A stretch of DNA of 64,000 nucleotides from Oreohelix idahoensis (lineage: Eukaryota; Mollusca; Gastropoda; Stylommatophora; Oreohelicidae). The DNA lies in contig JAMPIV010009929.1 in the NCBI GenBank assembly GCA_024509875.1, forward strand, positions 1 through 64,000, written 5' to 3'. Shown here piece by piece: positions 42,315 through 54,988 of the stretch. The notes under the pieces were generated by a model. The model searched no databases and was not told where the DNA came from. It saw nothing but the letters and a program-made list of their open reading frames with translations. Position numbers and translations under genes: made by a program. Position 1 is the first letter of the stretch. The number at the start of each line of letters is the position of its first letter.

Positions 42315-42430
42315 AAACTATACACTGAAGAGTATTCTTACATGCTTGGTGTATTTTATGATTTTTAAAACATTTATTCATTCTTTTGTATTCACTGAAA
42401 TACATTGTTCCCATCACTTGTTAGACTTGG
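42315..42430 (+). pseudogene. Echo of the zinc-finger gene 3' end
   Basis: About 115 bp align to 29,866-29,972, just past the last zinc-finger relics. Shared landmarks, in order, are TACACTGaaGAG / TACACACTGGAGAG, TTGGTGTATTTT, TTATTCAT, TTTTGTATTCACT and ACTTGTTAGA. Estimated identity is 75-80%. It contains no full finger. It suggests an older dispersed duplicate of the zinc-finger locus, now reduced to its 3' edge. Confidence 0.5.
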
Positions 42431-42927
42431 ACCAATTGCAACTAAACATAAAAGGTCATACATGCCACACCTCGGAGATGAAAAACCTGTACAAATAATC
42501 CAAAACCCTGTACAAAGACCCGTAAAACCTGTTCAAAGATTGAAAAAAACATATTAAAAGAGTTAATTTATGTAAAAATATTTTCAATTACAGTGGCTGC
42601 TTTATAAATGAGGCACAGGGACATTGCCTTTTAAAGCAGGTCTTCACGTTTTTAAAAACCCAAACAATAAATGTCTGAGTTTATTTACACTGTAAAAATA
42701 ATGTGATGGTGTCATCATTTAGTCTATTTCTGTGTTTAATTATAACTAACAGACTGGGAAATCCTGTGTTCAATAGGACCTTATAAAAGAACTCTGAGAC
42801 ACAGTAATAAGGGGAATGGGTTAGAAAACCTGTACAGAAATTATGTACAGGGTGTACACATCTGAAAACGCAAACACATTGTACAGATTATGTGTAAACC
42901 ATAGTATGTGGCATGTATGAAAGGTAT

Positions 42928-43233
42928 AACATCACTTAATAGTAGCAAGACTGAAGGTGAAATTCATAAATACTGGACCAGTTTTAACTAAACGGAAGTA
43001 CTTTGACATCAAACTGAAGAAAGAACAGAAGATGTGCAGATCAAATTTCCACCCTCAGAGACAGCTGTACTTTAACTTGGTTGATTTTGAAAAGGTTTTT
43101 GACAGCATTCACAAGGACAGTCTATGGAAAATACTGAGGGCTTATGTAATTCTCAGCTGCTTTGTTTCCATCATAAAAAGTGATGGCCACTGATTGCTCT
43201 GACAGTCGGTGGCTAAGGATCAAAGAAGAAGAC
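42928..43233 (+). mobile_element. LINE B, internally deleted miniature
   Basis: A roughly 305-bp LINE B derivative made of three pieces of the parent in order. These are the VVARLKVK end of the endonuclease (42,928-43,015), the KNRRCADH…VDFEKVFDSIHKDS segment of the RT (43,015-43,175), and the last codons, DGH stop, with 3' UTR and a short GAA tail (43,180-43,233). All are in the same orientation. Two internal deletions remove the remainder. No clear target duplication was found. Confidence 0.75.
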
Positions 43234-43239
43234 CTTCTA

Positions 43240-46200
43240 TGAGGGGTAAACATTTTGCTTGTTTTAATGAGCCCCCGACTGATTTGACTCGGTAAAATAT
43301 TACTTTGATAGCTCTGTTATAGATATTTAAGATGACTGAGACATACAGGTGTAGTTCACTCAAGAAAATGATTAAATTAATTATAAATTTGTATATTTAC
43401 AGATAACATTTATTAACCAATTATAGTTAACAATGTAAAAATGAATAAAGGTTTTAATGGAAATATGACAGGCTTTTAAGATTCATCACAGGTGATGGTA
43501 TGATTTGAAAAGTTCGTTATTAAAGAGTTCACTTTGCAACTTTAAGTGGGTACGTAGCTGCCAGTAAGATGTAAGTTGGTTTCTGCCCAAGTCTTTGTTC
43601 CTTGCAGGTTATGGACTAGTTCTTCTTGTCACTGGTCAAGCCTGATGGTCGCTATATGTCCCTCGTAGTTTCATGAGGTAATTGCAAAGATGATCCAGTC
43701 TTTTAAGACCTGTCTGCTGTTGGTGTCTAGCTTTGACTGGAGGCCAGTTATGCCACAAACTTGTTTCACAGACTCGTACAACCGACTAGTATAAAAGAAA
43801 TAAGAGACAAACAAATACCCTTCCGAGTATTGTGTTTCCTGACTGTCATAAAATGAATGTGAATAGCTACTCCTTTTAGTCGAGTGGTCTGCCTTGTCTT
43901 ATTCTCTTTTTTGTCTCCTCCCATTTTTATGTGTAATAGTTCTAACAAGCTCTATTTCTGGTGTTAGTCATGTCAATATTATGTTGGACAGGTTAATTTC
44001 CATCCCTTTGCACGTGGACATCGACACCTAGCTAAAGGTCTTCTATTTTTCCTTTCCTGTTTATGACTGCTAATTTCCCTGATTCTTTGATGCAGATAGA
44101 AAACCGAACACTCAGGGAAGTGATTGTTACCACCATTATTATAGTGTTGTGGTATTTTCGGGCTTATAGTTCATGGCCGATAGATTTTTAGATAACGCGA
44201 ATAACTAATGTGGGCCGTGTAGATGGGCCAATGGTGAACAACTGAACATCGTTATGATGATGGGATCATGAAGGTTGTTCAACGTATATGGAATCTGGAC
44301 TGGACCCATGGTATGACTTAAACGACGATTTATTGGACGTAGATAGATCCATCAAAGATATACATCTTCAGTTATACAATATATATTACAGTAGCATTGC
44401 ATCAAGATACGTTTCATTAGTACATGGCATCAATCATGAACTTGACAGACTCTCTGACCGCCGACATCTCAAGGACTGTGAGAGCTCTGCGGTGAGCAGT
44501 TCTAATATACTGGTTTTCATAACAGAGCTTTGAATAACACGAAGGGTTTCTGGAAAGAAACCCTGAAAGTATACTGAAGGACGATCCAAATAATAATCAG
44601 CAAGGATATGGGCACACTAGCGACACGCCATGATTAGCCGTGTCGAAGTTCTACCAAATCTTGTCATAAATAAATACGGTATCAAATATGATACATAATC
44701 AAGCCAGGTGTTGGCTAGAACAAACGCTCCACACAGGAGAGGTGTAATATTATCTCTTCATTGAGTCTTCCCATGACTTGGTGTAAGACTCACAATAATC
44801 TCCGTCAAAAGACGTCTGTTTTCAACCACAGACTTTATGGATCTCTCTGTACAGCGTAATCGCTGTTTGGCAACAAAAACCAATCGCACCGAGTTGCGCT
44901 ATTTTGTTCAAATATTGTGCCTGACGGCGCGTAAATAAATAAACATATACATTTTACTTAGTTACGCTCACATGTACGTCTACCAACACTAGACGGGCAT
45001 GTGAGAGTCCCACACACTTAACTCCCACGCGCAAAAAAGGACTTAACAGTGATCTCTTTTTTTTGTGACCGAACATGTCTAGAATTTTGAATTGTGGTCT
45101 TACAAATGACTGCTCAAGTGTCGCTACAGATTACGTCTCTTTCTTTTATAACGAGATGTCAAGGAGACAACTCACCTGGGTAATTATGTAATGGTTACAC
45201 TGTTCTCAATGCACGTGTGACTCCACGCTAGAGCACCTGCAGACTCCATCTTGCTATTTAAGCTAGACGTCCCTAACAGTTGTTGCCATTGTCTCCAGAG
45301 AATTCTACTTCCTTACAAAAGGATATTATGCGCCAGAGAATAACAGTTGTATTGTGTTTAGGATATTCTTAAATCAGTAAGCACATTACTGACTCAGTGC
45401 ATTAGGGTTTGAACCTAATTATATAGAATAGAGATCCCCCATATGTGGCCATTGGCATATACACTGATGATGATTGCTTGTCAATTATTCCCCACTTTTA
45501 ACTAATGCTGATCGTATGTGATTTCGCATCTCTACTCCAACAGTAGGCAGGTTTTGGTTGATGGTATAAAAGTAATTTCTTACTTGATGCTATACAACAA
45601 CAGTTCACGTAGACAGTTGATAAATGATATAAACACTAGATGAGTAACTTGACTCTGACAGCTGTGTAAACTACGATGTTTATTTACATATAACGTGGCA
45701 GATGTGAAACAAAGTGTTCAACCTTCCCTTGAGGTTGGTCAACCTTGTACAGTATAGTTTCAAATCAATTATTATCTCAGTGTCTTGCTCTCTCATTCTT
45801 TCTTACTGCCTCAGTATTTACTAGCTGTCTCTAGATGCTAGGATGTTCATGACTGGAAAACAGCTACTGCTGTCGATGTTTACCTGCCTCCTAAATTCTT
45901 CATTTTTGTCAAGACAGTTGATTCTCTACTTCTTTTTATACTAATCTTCTGACGCTGTCTCTTATTTCGTCTGTGCTCTGCTTGGCATATAATTTTAGCT
46001 AAAGTCTATTATCTCTTTCTTGTTAGGCTGACAACTTGTCTACCATTTCCTAGTTCTCCTGACTAGCTACACATTTTCTGTCGTACTGGCTATCTTGTCC
46101 ACATAAATAAATATATTATGAACTGTCATCTATAACAGTGGAGTATAAAAAATTAAGGGGCTAGACAATAGTTTTATACTTTTATGTCATCACAGAAGCT

Positions 46201-46483
46201 ACCCAATTACTTGGGCTTATTGTCTAATGATACCCCAAAATTGCGCATGCGACTTCAAAACTTTAACACAAGTAAACTTGCTTCCTAACGCTAGCGCATT
46301 TAAAATCTGACTGATTATGTTTTGTAAAATTATTTCCAATGATAACTATTTCCCGAACATTCTAGAACCAAACAGTTCACTCAAAATATAAATATCCTGT
46401 GCAAGCTTAACTTCGCTCAGTTAGCCAAACTAGAAACCCCTCAAGGGACGTAAAAACACAATTGATGCCTATTTTGAATTATC
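43240..46483. other. Long unassigned region
   Basis: 3.2 kb without a recognised element apart from the short ORF at 44288. Promoter-like TATTTAAG occurs at 45255-45262. The composition from 44,150 to 46,400 is less AT-extreme than that of the flanks and might be an LTR or gene leader, but I could not find matching ends. Confidence 0.3.
44288..44533 (+). CDS. Hypothetical 81-residue protein
   Basis: An ATG-started frame, MESGLDPWYDLNDDLLDVDR and onwards, with a predicted-helical, charged middle (HGINHELDRLSDRRHLKDC). I do not recognise it. It could be a short gene, an exon or chance. Confidence 0.2.
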   Translation: MESGLDPWYDLNDDLLDVDRSIKDIHLQLYNIYYSSIASRYVSLVHGINHELDRLSDRRHLKDCESSAVSSSNILVFITEL

Positions 46484-47456
46484 ACAGTAAGTCAGGTAGC
46501 AGTGTACCATCTCTCCTTGACTGTGCAAATGACTGGGAGATGGCGGTAGTCCTACCTGGAAGAGGGGCATATCCAGAGAGTATCGGGAAATCTCGAAGAC
46601 GGCCGGATATAGTGCTGGATTCTTCATCATCACTCCAGGTAATATTGATTGAACTAACAGTGTCATTTGAATCCAGATTGGAAGAGCAACATTTGTTCAA
46701 AGCGGCCAAGTATAGTGATCTGGCCGCGGATCTGAGACACGATGGGTTCACTGCAAGGATCATGGCTGTTGAGGTGGATGCAAGAGGGCTCGTGGCTGCA
46801 TCAGTATATGATTTATTGAAACTGTTGGGGCTGAGGGAACGTTCGAGAACAAGGGCACTGAAGAGGCTTAGTGAAACTGCGGAAAAGGCATCATGCTGGC
46901 TGTGGAACAACCGCAATGGGCTATGGAACTCGGGACAGTAAACTATATCCCCACCTGCGTTACAGGAAACATCCGGAAAGTGGAAATTTTTCTAAGTCCG
47001 CAATACATTGAATTTTTTCGTTGTATTGGTGAAGGGACGGTGGATTACAGGCAACACGGGGCGTGTATTATTTGAGGTGTCGGGCGTAAGTAGATTTCAG
47101 TTGCTATCGTTTAGTAGCTTCAAGCCTCGTTGGCTTTGTGCAGGCGGGTCAGTGTCTGTCCCTAGTCGTGGTGTGCTGTGGCACAATAATTTGTTTTCAA
47201 CATAAGGGTTACTTTCACAATTGCCTCCGGCTGGCAGAATTGTGGATTTTAAAGCTGCGACCAAGGTGGAGTGGGTTCATTTTCTACATAAGACAACAGG
47301 AGGTGGAGACACTTGGGAGTCATGACCCAGGTGGGCCCGCCCCCCTTAGAGTGTAAAGGAGTTTACAGGGCCGAAACACTTGTTCGAGGGGGGAGTCCTT
47401 CTGATGATCATATTGCCTAATTTTGTATCGCTCTGTGTAGAGTTTTCTATCACAAT
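46484..47456 (+). pseudogene. R2-like LINE 3' end with endonuclease domain
   Basis: A 5'-truncated copy of the R2-like family. Codons up to 46941 encode the C-terminal restriction-like endonuclease: CANDWEMAVVLPGRG, SRRRPDIVLDSS (the PD motif), VILIELTVSFESR (the E-x-T motif), FKAAKYSDLAADLR (the K) and MAVEVDARGLVAASV, ending in AEKASCWLWNNR. This is the PD-(D/E)xK layout that nicks the target in R2, NeSL and HERO elements. It is open for 159 codons and then stops. A 500-base 3' UTR follows, ending near GATGATCATATTGCC and TTTTGTATCGCTCTG. The next R2-like copy begins immediately, giving a head-to-tail pair. Confidence 0.8.
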
Positions 47457-48763
47457 TGCATGGTCAAACCAGTGACAGTCGGGAAAAGACCGATGGACTT
47501 CTGGAAAGACAGATGACACTTGGAAAGACTAGAAACCGATCGACCGGGTCGGCAACCCGTAAGCTGTATACAATTGCTACAGGACCAAACAATGATAGAT
47601 GCCCCCAGGATTCACCGAAAAAGGGGCGGGGGAGAATGATGAATGAACCTGCGCATCATTTGAATCGACTAGACCCGTTACACGGACTTCGAGCTCTGAA
47701 CAACGGCTGGACTTTCCTTCTGCCTGTGGTAGGAAATTCTTTACTCAGAGAGGAATGAAAATCCACAGAACGAAAATGGGGTGTGGGAGTTCATCAGGGG
47801 GAGATCAACAGTGCTCTGTCTCGACAGATAAGACGTTAGATAAGACGTTAGAAGAACGCAGCCAGGAGTAACTCCACAGTGCTGAACACATTCAAGTTGA
47901 TCTGTCTGATGATGATCTCACACACTTCTTGGACGGTAAAAAAGATGAAATCAAGTTTCCACCTGCCAGCGCAAAAGGGCTTTGGGAACATGTGGATGAA
48001 GCCTTGGCAAAACAGTTGGATAATTATTTGAAGCACATAACTTTGGAGAAGAACCTGGAAATTTTCGGCGACATAGTATTTTTTCACTGTCGCAACAAAG
48101 TGCTAAATGAGCTGGCTGCGACAATAGATCTGGCAAGGATGAAGGCGAATAGCAATGTCAGGCCAAACACCGCAAAAACATAGTTTCAGAGAGCAGGAAA
48201 GTCCGAACACCCAAAATCGTGTAAATCAGGTAGCAGAGTACCATCTCTCCCTGACTGTGCAAATGACTGGGAGATGGCGGTAGTCCTAACTGGACGAGGG
48301 GCATATCCAGAGAATATCAGGAAATCTCGAAGACGGCCGGATATAGGGCTGCATTCGTCATCATCGCAACAGGTTATATTGATTGAACTGACCGTGCCAT
48401 TTGAATCCAGACTGGAAGAGCAACATTTGTTCAAAGCGGTCAAGTATAGTGATCTGGCCGCGGATCTGAGACACGATGGGTTCACTGCAAGGGTCATGGC
48501 TGTTGTGGCACAATAATTTGTTTTCAACTTAAGGGTTATTTTCACAATTTCCTCCGGCTGGCAGAATTGTGGATTTTAAAGCTGCAACCAAGGAGGAGGG
48601 GTTCATTTTCTACATAAGACAACAGGAGGCGGAGTCATGACGCAGGTGGCCCGCCCCCTTATAGTGTAAAGGAGTTTACAGGGCCGAAACACTTGTTCGA
48701 GGGGGGAGTCCTTCTGATGATTAGATTGCCTCCTGTTGTATCGCTCTGTATAGCGTTTCCTAT
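47457..48763 (+). mobile_element. R2-like element without RT (non-autonomous)
   Basis: A 1.3-kb derivative with both element ends but no RT. The 5' part encodes the N-terminus (NNDRCPQDSPK, a frameshifted zinc-finger region, then DDDLTHFLDGKKDEIKFPPA to FGDIVFFHCR). It then jumps straight to KVLNELAATIDLARM, which lies after the RT and knuckle in the parent (see 10587-13465), followed by a stop at 48181 and the endonuclease (RPDIGL, LIELTVPFESR). A second deletion of about 430 bp joins MAVV to the 3' UTR at a GCTGTTG/GCTGTGG match. The 3' UTR then follows copy 1 closely to 48763. It would depend on proteins from complete copies. Confidence 0.75.
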
Positions 48764-48867
48764 CTTATCGCCCTTTGCTTTTATCTCTACAATTCCGTTA
48801 AATTCGAGCGTGCAAATTTATGAACCCAGATGTCTTACACTTGTCTCCTTGTTATATTCTGACCTGA

Positions 48868-49312
48868 TGGCTCCTAAAAAGCAATAAGCTACAGATGATG
48901 ATGATGCAGAAGATTTACAGGAGGCAGAGCCATGAATTTGGACACTTGAAAAATTTTCAGCAGTTTTTCAACAGGCGCAAGAGTTAAAGGATTTGATCCG
49001 CGAGTACGATCCTTCGATGGAACGAAGCCTCTGTGTCAACCGAGGGATAACAACATGCCTACAACCACTGCAATATTTGTTTGATGCTGCAAAAACAAAG
49101 AAGAAACAGCTTCCTATAAGAACGTTTCTAACTAAAGCATCTGCAATTGTCAAGCCTTGACCTTCAACGCTTGAAGATCCTCAGCCCTCGACCTCCACAG
49201 ATCTTGACATTAATATTATTGAGCCTCCTCTAAAGCTTCAATGTCTGCAATTGGAACCTGGTTCTTCCGACGTAGATGATCCCTCTGACGTCCTGTCAGA
49301 AGGTTCAAGTTA
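48868..49312 (+). pseudogene. Tigger/pogo-like transposase C-terminus remnant
   Basis: One frame reads as protein across about 148 codons with three stops. MAPKKQ, stop, an acidic stretch, then LEKFSAVFQQAQELKDLIRE, YDPSMERSLCVNRGITTCLQ and KKKQLPIRTFLTKASAIVKP, a PQPSTST-rich tail, and DVDDPSDVLSEGSS before a final stop. The order 'ExDPxxERSxxVxRxI…LxxKKK…I/TxxxFxxK…PQPSTS' is what I know from the C-termini of Tigger-type transposases and their domesticated relatives. The catalytic domain is not present. It follows the 3' end of the R2-like pair by about 100 bases. The family call is tentative. Confidence 0.4.
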
Positions 49313-49455
49313 GCGTTAAGTCTCCCCGCTTACCTACAGTGCCACACATCTCTTCGACTCACCACATCGGCACTGCAGGCACCATACAGTCATCGTCATC
49401 ATAGGAGGGTTATCAAGAGAGAAGAACCTGGGTTTTGGTGGATGTTAACACAGTG

Positions 49456-49493
49456 AGAGAGAGAGAGAGAGATAGAGAGAGAAAGAGAGAGAG
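49456..49493. repeat. (GA)n microsatellite
   Basis: About 19 GA units with three interruptions. Confidence 0.9.
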
Positions 49494-49803
49494 AATGAAT
49501 TTTTATTTTCTCTGTTCACAACTGTATTTCTATATGTACTCGTATTTTAAATGTTTTGTGTTTTATTCTATGTATTTCTCTTTCAGGTCATTAAACGAAA
49601 ACAATCTGTAAGTATTGACAGAAAGAAAAATGTAACGTTGTTGCTGACATGTACTATGTAGTAAGGCCTTCGATGGTTGCGTCTGTGCTGAACATGTACA
49701 GACTTTTCTTCTTGTCTTTATTCCCTAAACAATACAGTATAACAACTATTTACATAGCATTTACATTGTATTAGGTACGGTATTATAAGTAATCTGGAGA
49801 TGC

Positions 49804-51279
<1,476 letters not shown>

Positions 51280-54200
51280 GACAATTGGATGAGGTCCAGT
51301 GCAGATTCCGAGCTAACCGAAGTACTCAAGACCTAACCTCCTACTCATACAGCCGAGTGAAAAGGCCCTTTAGTATAAGAGTGAGATCCATCTTTGTTTC
51401 ATAGATCTGGAAAAGGAGTTTGACAGGGTCCCCTGGAGCAAACTTTGGGACTGTTTGGCAAGGAAGAATATTCCAGCACCTCTGATTCATGCTATACAGA
51501 GCTTATACAAGTCTTGCATACATTATTTGAGGACAGCTAACCATAAGTCACAAGACTGAGAGGGAGATTCACCAACACCACAATTATACAATGCTATGCA
51601 CCAACAAAAGACAGCGATGAAGAGATCAAGGACGAGTTCTATCAACAGGTACAAAAGGAAATGGAAACTGTACCCAGGTACGATCTTATAATAGTAATGG
51701 GAGACCTAAATGCGAAAGTTGGAACACACAATAATTATAACGAAAGAGTAATGCGGAAATGCGGCAGTGGTACAGTAAATGAGAATGGGGACAAATAAAT
51801 AAGCTTCTGCAGTATTAACAACCTGGTCATTGGAGGAACACTTTTTCAACACAAAGAAGTGCACAAGTTAACATGGGAATCACCAAATGGACGAGACAAA
51901 AACCAGATAGATCACATAATGATCAATGGCAGATGGAGACATGCACTACAAGACGTGAAATTAAGAAGAGGCGCAGATGTGGGAAGTGATCATCACCTAG
52001 TAGTAGCAAGACTGAAGGTGAAACTCAGAGCTGCTGGACCAGTTGCAGTCAAACAGAAAAGATATAACATCACGAAACTTAAGGACCCCCTCACCAGAAA
52101 AGCGTTCGTGGTCGACGTAAAGAGACGACATCTGATTACCAAAAGCCAGGAAAGAACAGAGACCGACGATGTCGACCAGAAATTCAACACCATCTCAACA
52201 ATATACAAAGAAAGCAGCAAGTCATGCTTGGGATTCCAGGAAAGAAAGAGCCAAGAGTGGATAACACCAGAAACGCTAAACACCATAGCGAAGAGAAAGG
52301 AAATGAAAAGAAAGAAAACAGAAGCTAAGTCTCCCAGGTTAAAGGCAATATATAGTGAACAGTACAGTCAGCTGGACAAGGAAGTAAAACGTCAAACCCG
52401 TGCTAACAAAAGGACATTTCTGGATGACCTTGCAAGACAGGCAGAAGAGGCAGCACTGAGAGATGAACAAAGCACAGTTTATAAAATAACTAAAGCTATC
52501 AGTGGAAAACGAGGTGCAAACAACATAACCTTAGTAAGAGACAAGCAAGGAAATCTCATCACCACAGCTCAGGGGCAGGAAACAAGATGGGCAGAGCACT
52601 TTAGAGAAACACTGAATAAGGAACCACCAGAGACTCAGCTGAATGTTCCTGAGGCTGAAAGTGACTTAGACGTAAATACAGACATTCCACGAAAAGAAGA
52701 AATTATCACAGCTATCAAAGGGCTAAAAAATGGAAAAGCGCCTGGTCACGACAATCTAAATGCTGAGCTATTCAAGACAGACCCTGAACTAGCAGCAGAA
52801 CTCTTAGAACCACTATTTGCACAAGTCTGGGAAACTGAGACAACACCAACAGAGTGGAGTAAAGGAATAATTGTCAAATTGCCCAAGAAGGGCAACCTTG
52901 CAGACTGCAACAACTGGAGAGGAATTACCCTCCTCTCAGTTCCCAGCAAAATACTAGGCAGGATAATCATCCAGAGAATTTCAAAAGCAGTTGACCATAA
53001 ACTGAGGAAAGAACAAGCGGGCTTCAGAAAGAACAGAAGATGTGCAGATCATATATTTGCCCTCAGGAACATTATAGAGCAGTGCTCAGAATGGCAGAGA
53101 CAGCTGTACATTAACTTTGTTGATTTTAAAAAGGCTTTCGACAGCATACACAGGGACAGCCTATGGAAAATTCTGAGGGCTTATGGAATTCCCAGCCACA
53201 TTGTTTCCATTATAAAAAGCCTCTATTCTAACTTTACGTGCAGTGTTGGATCGAGTAATGTAACTTTCGAAGTGAAAACAGGAGTACGACAGGGATGCCC
53301 CTTATCAACAACATTATTTTTGACAGTCATAGATTGGGTGATGCGCCAGACAACAGAGGGCAGTCCAAGAGGAATTAGATGGACAACATTTTCTACACTG
53401 GAAGATTTGGAATAGGCAGATGACATTGCACTACTCGCGCATTCACATCAACACATTCAAGACAAAACCGATAGACTGAATAAGTATGGCCAGCAGGTTG
53501 GCCTGAACATCAATTTGAAGAAGACAGAGGTCATGACACTAAATGTGGGCAATCCTGAGCCAATAACAGTAAGGAACCAGAAGTTAAAACAGACAGACAC
53601 ATTTACTTACCTAGGAAGCATAGTAACACCTGACGGCGGAACAAGCAAGGACATTAACAACAGAATGAATAAAGCGAGAACAGCCTTTGCTGTTCTCAAC
53701 AACATTTGGAAGTCTTCCCAGTACAGCACAAACACCAAATTAAGACTGTATGAGAGCTGTGTACTTTCTGTGCTTCTTTATGGTGCGGAAAGTTGGAGAG
53801 TAACAGAGAAGGAAATGTCGAAACTGTCCTCCTTCCACACAATCTGCCTAAGGAAAATTCTCCGAATCTTTTGGCCAAACACCATCAGCAACCAAGAACT
53901 ACTTATTCGGAGTAACCAGGAGGACATGCACACCATCATAGCTGGCAGACGCTGGAGTTGGGTTGGCCACGTCCTCAGAAGGGACCCTGATACCATCACA
54001 AGAACAGCTATGCTATGGACCCCCGAGGGAAAGCGAAAGAGAGGCCGACCAAAAACAACTTGGCGGACAACTGTGGAAGCTGAGATGCAAAGAATGAACC
54101 ACAGTTGGGGCACTGTACGAAGGATGGCCACCGACCGAGCAAAGTGGAATCAATTTGTTGCTGCCCTACAAGACGCCACTAGACGTGATGGCCACTGACT

Positions 54201-54735
54201 GCTTTGACGGTCAGTGGCTAAGGATCAAAGAAGAAGAAGAAGAAGAACCATAAGTCAGAAGAGTTCAGGACCCCCACTGGTGTAAGATAAGGTGATATCC
54301 TGTCACTTGTCTTTTCATACTCCTTATGGACGTATGGATGATGTTATCAAGGCATGTAAGGAAAGAACAAGAAAGTATTCATTTGGGGTACTGGAAGATG
54401 AGACAGGTCTGTTATTTCAGAGCTGGCATTTGCTGCTGATGTTGCCCTGATTGCTAAATCAGAGGCACATCTCCAATCCAACCTGCAAGTCTGGAAGGAA
54501 GAGCTGGAGAAGAGAGAGATGGTCACAAGCAGCTCTAAAACAAAATCCATGACCATATCACGAGAAGAAAGAAGACATCAGATTAAGCTGAGAGAACAGG
54601 TCCTGGAGCAGGTCGACCACTTTAAATATCTCGGAGCTATTGTAGACCGAAAGGGAGTCATCAAAGAAGATGGCCGTATACTGCTCCACCTATGTCCCAG
54701 TCTTGACATATGGATGCTAGTCATGGGCATTCACA
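51280..54735 (+). mobile_element. LINE A, host of a LINE B insertion
   Basis: LINE A sequence in plus orientation: 51,280-51,555 (QLDEVQCRFRANRSTQDL, FIDLEKEFDRVPW, RKNIPAPLIHAIQSLYKSC) and 54,246-54,735 (the RT palm, reading FAAD instead of FADD at 54429-54440, and KYLGAIVDRKG). A further deletion joins the KYLG region to MAVYCSTYVPVLTYG-type codons, and the 3' end is missing. The two halves are separated by LINE B (51556-54245) with the target repeat AACCATAAGTCA at 51539-51550 and 54246-54257. The second catalytic block is damaged, so the copy was dead or has died. Confidence 0.85.
51556..54245 (+). pseudogene. LINE B, nearly complete endonuclease-RT
   Basis: The longest LINE B copy, 2.7 kb, 5'-truncated inside the endonuclease. 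Readable in essentially one frame: TTIIQCYAPTKDSDEE, DLIIVMGDLNAKVG and GSDHHLVVARLK (endonuclease GDxN and SDH motifs), then the linker TISTIYKESSKSCLGF. RT: KGIIVKLPKKGNLADCNNWRG, EQAGFRKNRRCADHIF, FVDFKKAFDSIHRDS and TGVRQGCPLSTTLF. The C-terminus has FTYLGSIVTPDGG, RRWSWVGHVLRRDPD and RGRPKTTWRTT, and ends DGH with a GAA-repeat tail. Two nonsense codons are seen: TAA near 51,796, and TAG at 53413-53415, which replaces the Y of the catalytic YADD. Imperfect 17-bp target duplications flank it. Confidence 0.9.
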
Positions 54736-54988
54736 GAAGAGAATATGTCCCTTGTTGCCTTTCCACCAAGAAGATCTTTCACAACCCTGAAAGTTGCCCC
54801 AACACAACCTTCATAATTTTCCTTATCAGTATCAATTTTTAATTGCATGCAGTATTATGTTTTAGCATCAGTGAGAGCAGATAGTTTGAATCCCCACTTT
54901 GTGGCAGTTAGTGCTTAAAATATATTCCTGCCTGTGTGCAGAGCGAGGTGATTTTCTCCGTACCTATTCACTTCCTCAGTAATCAGAC

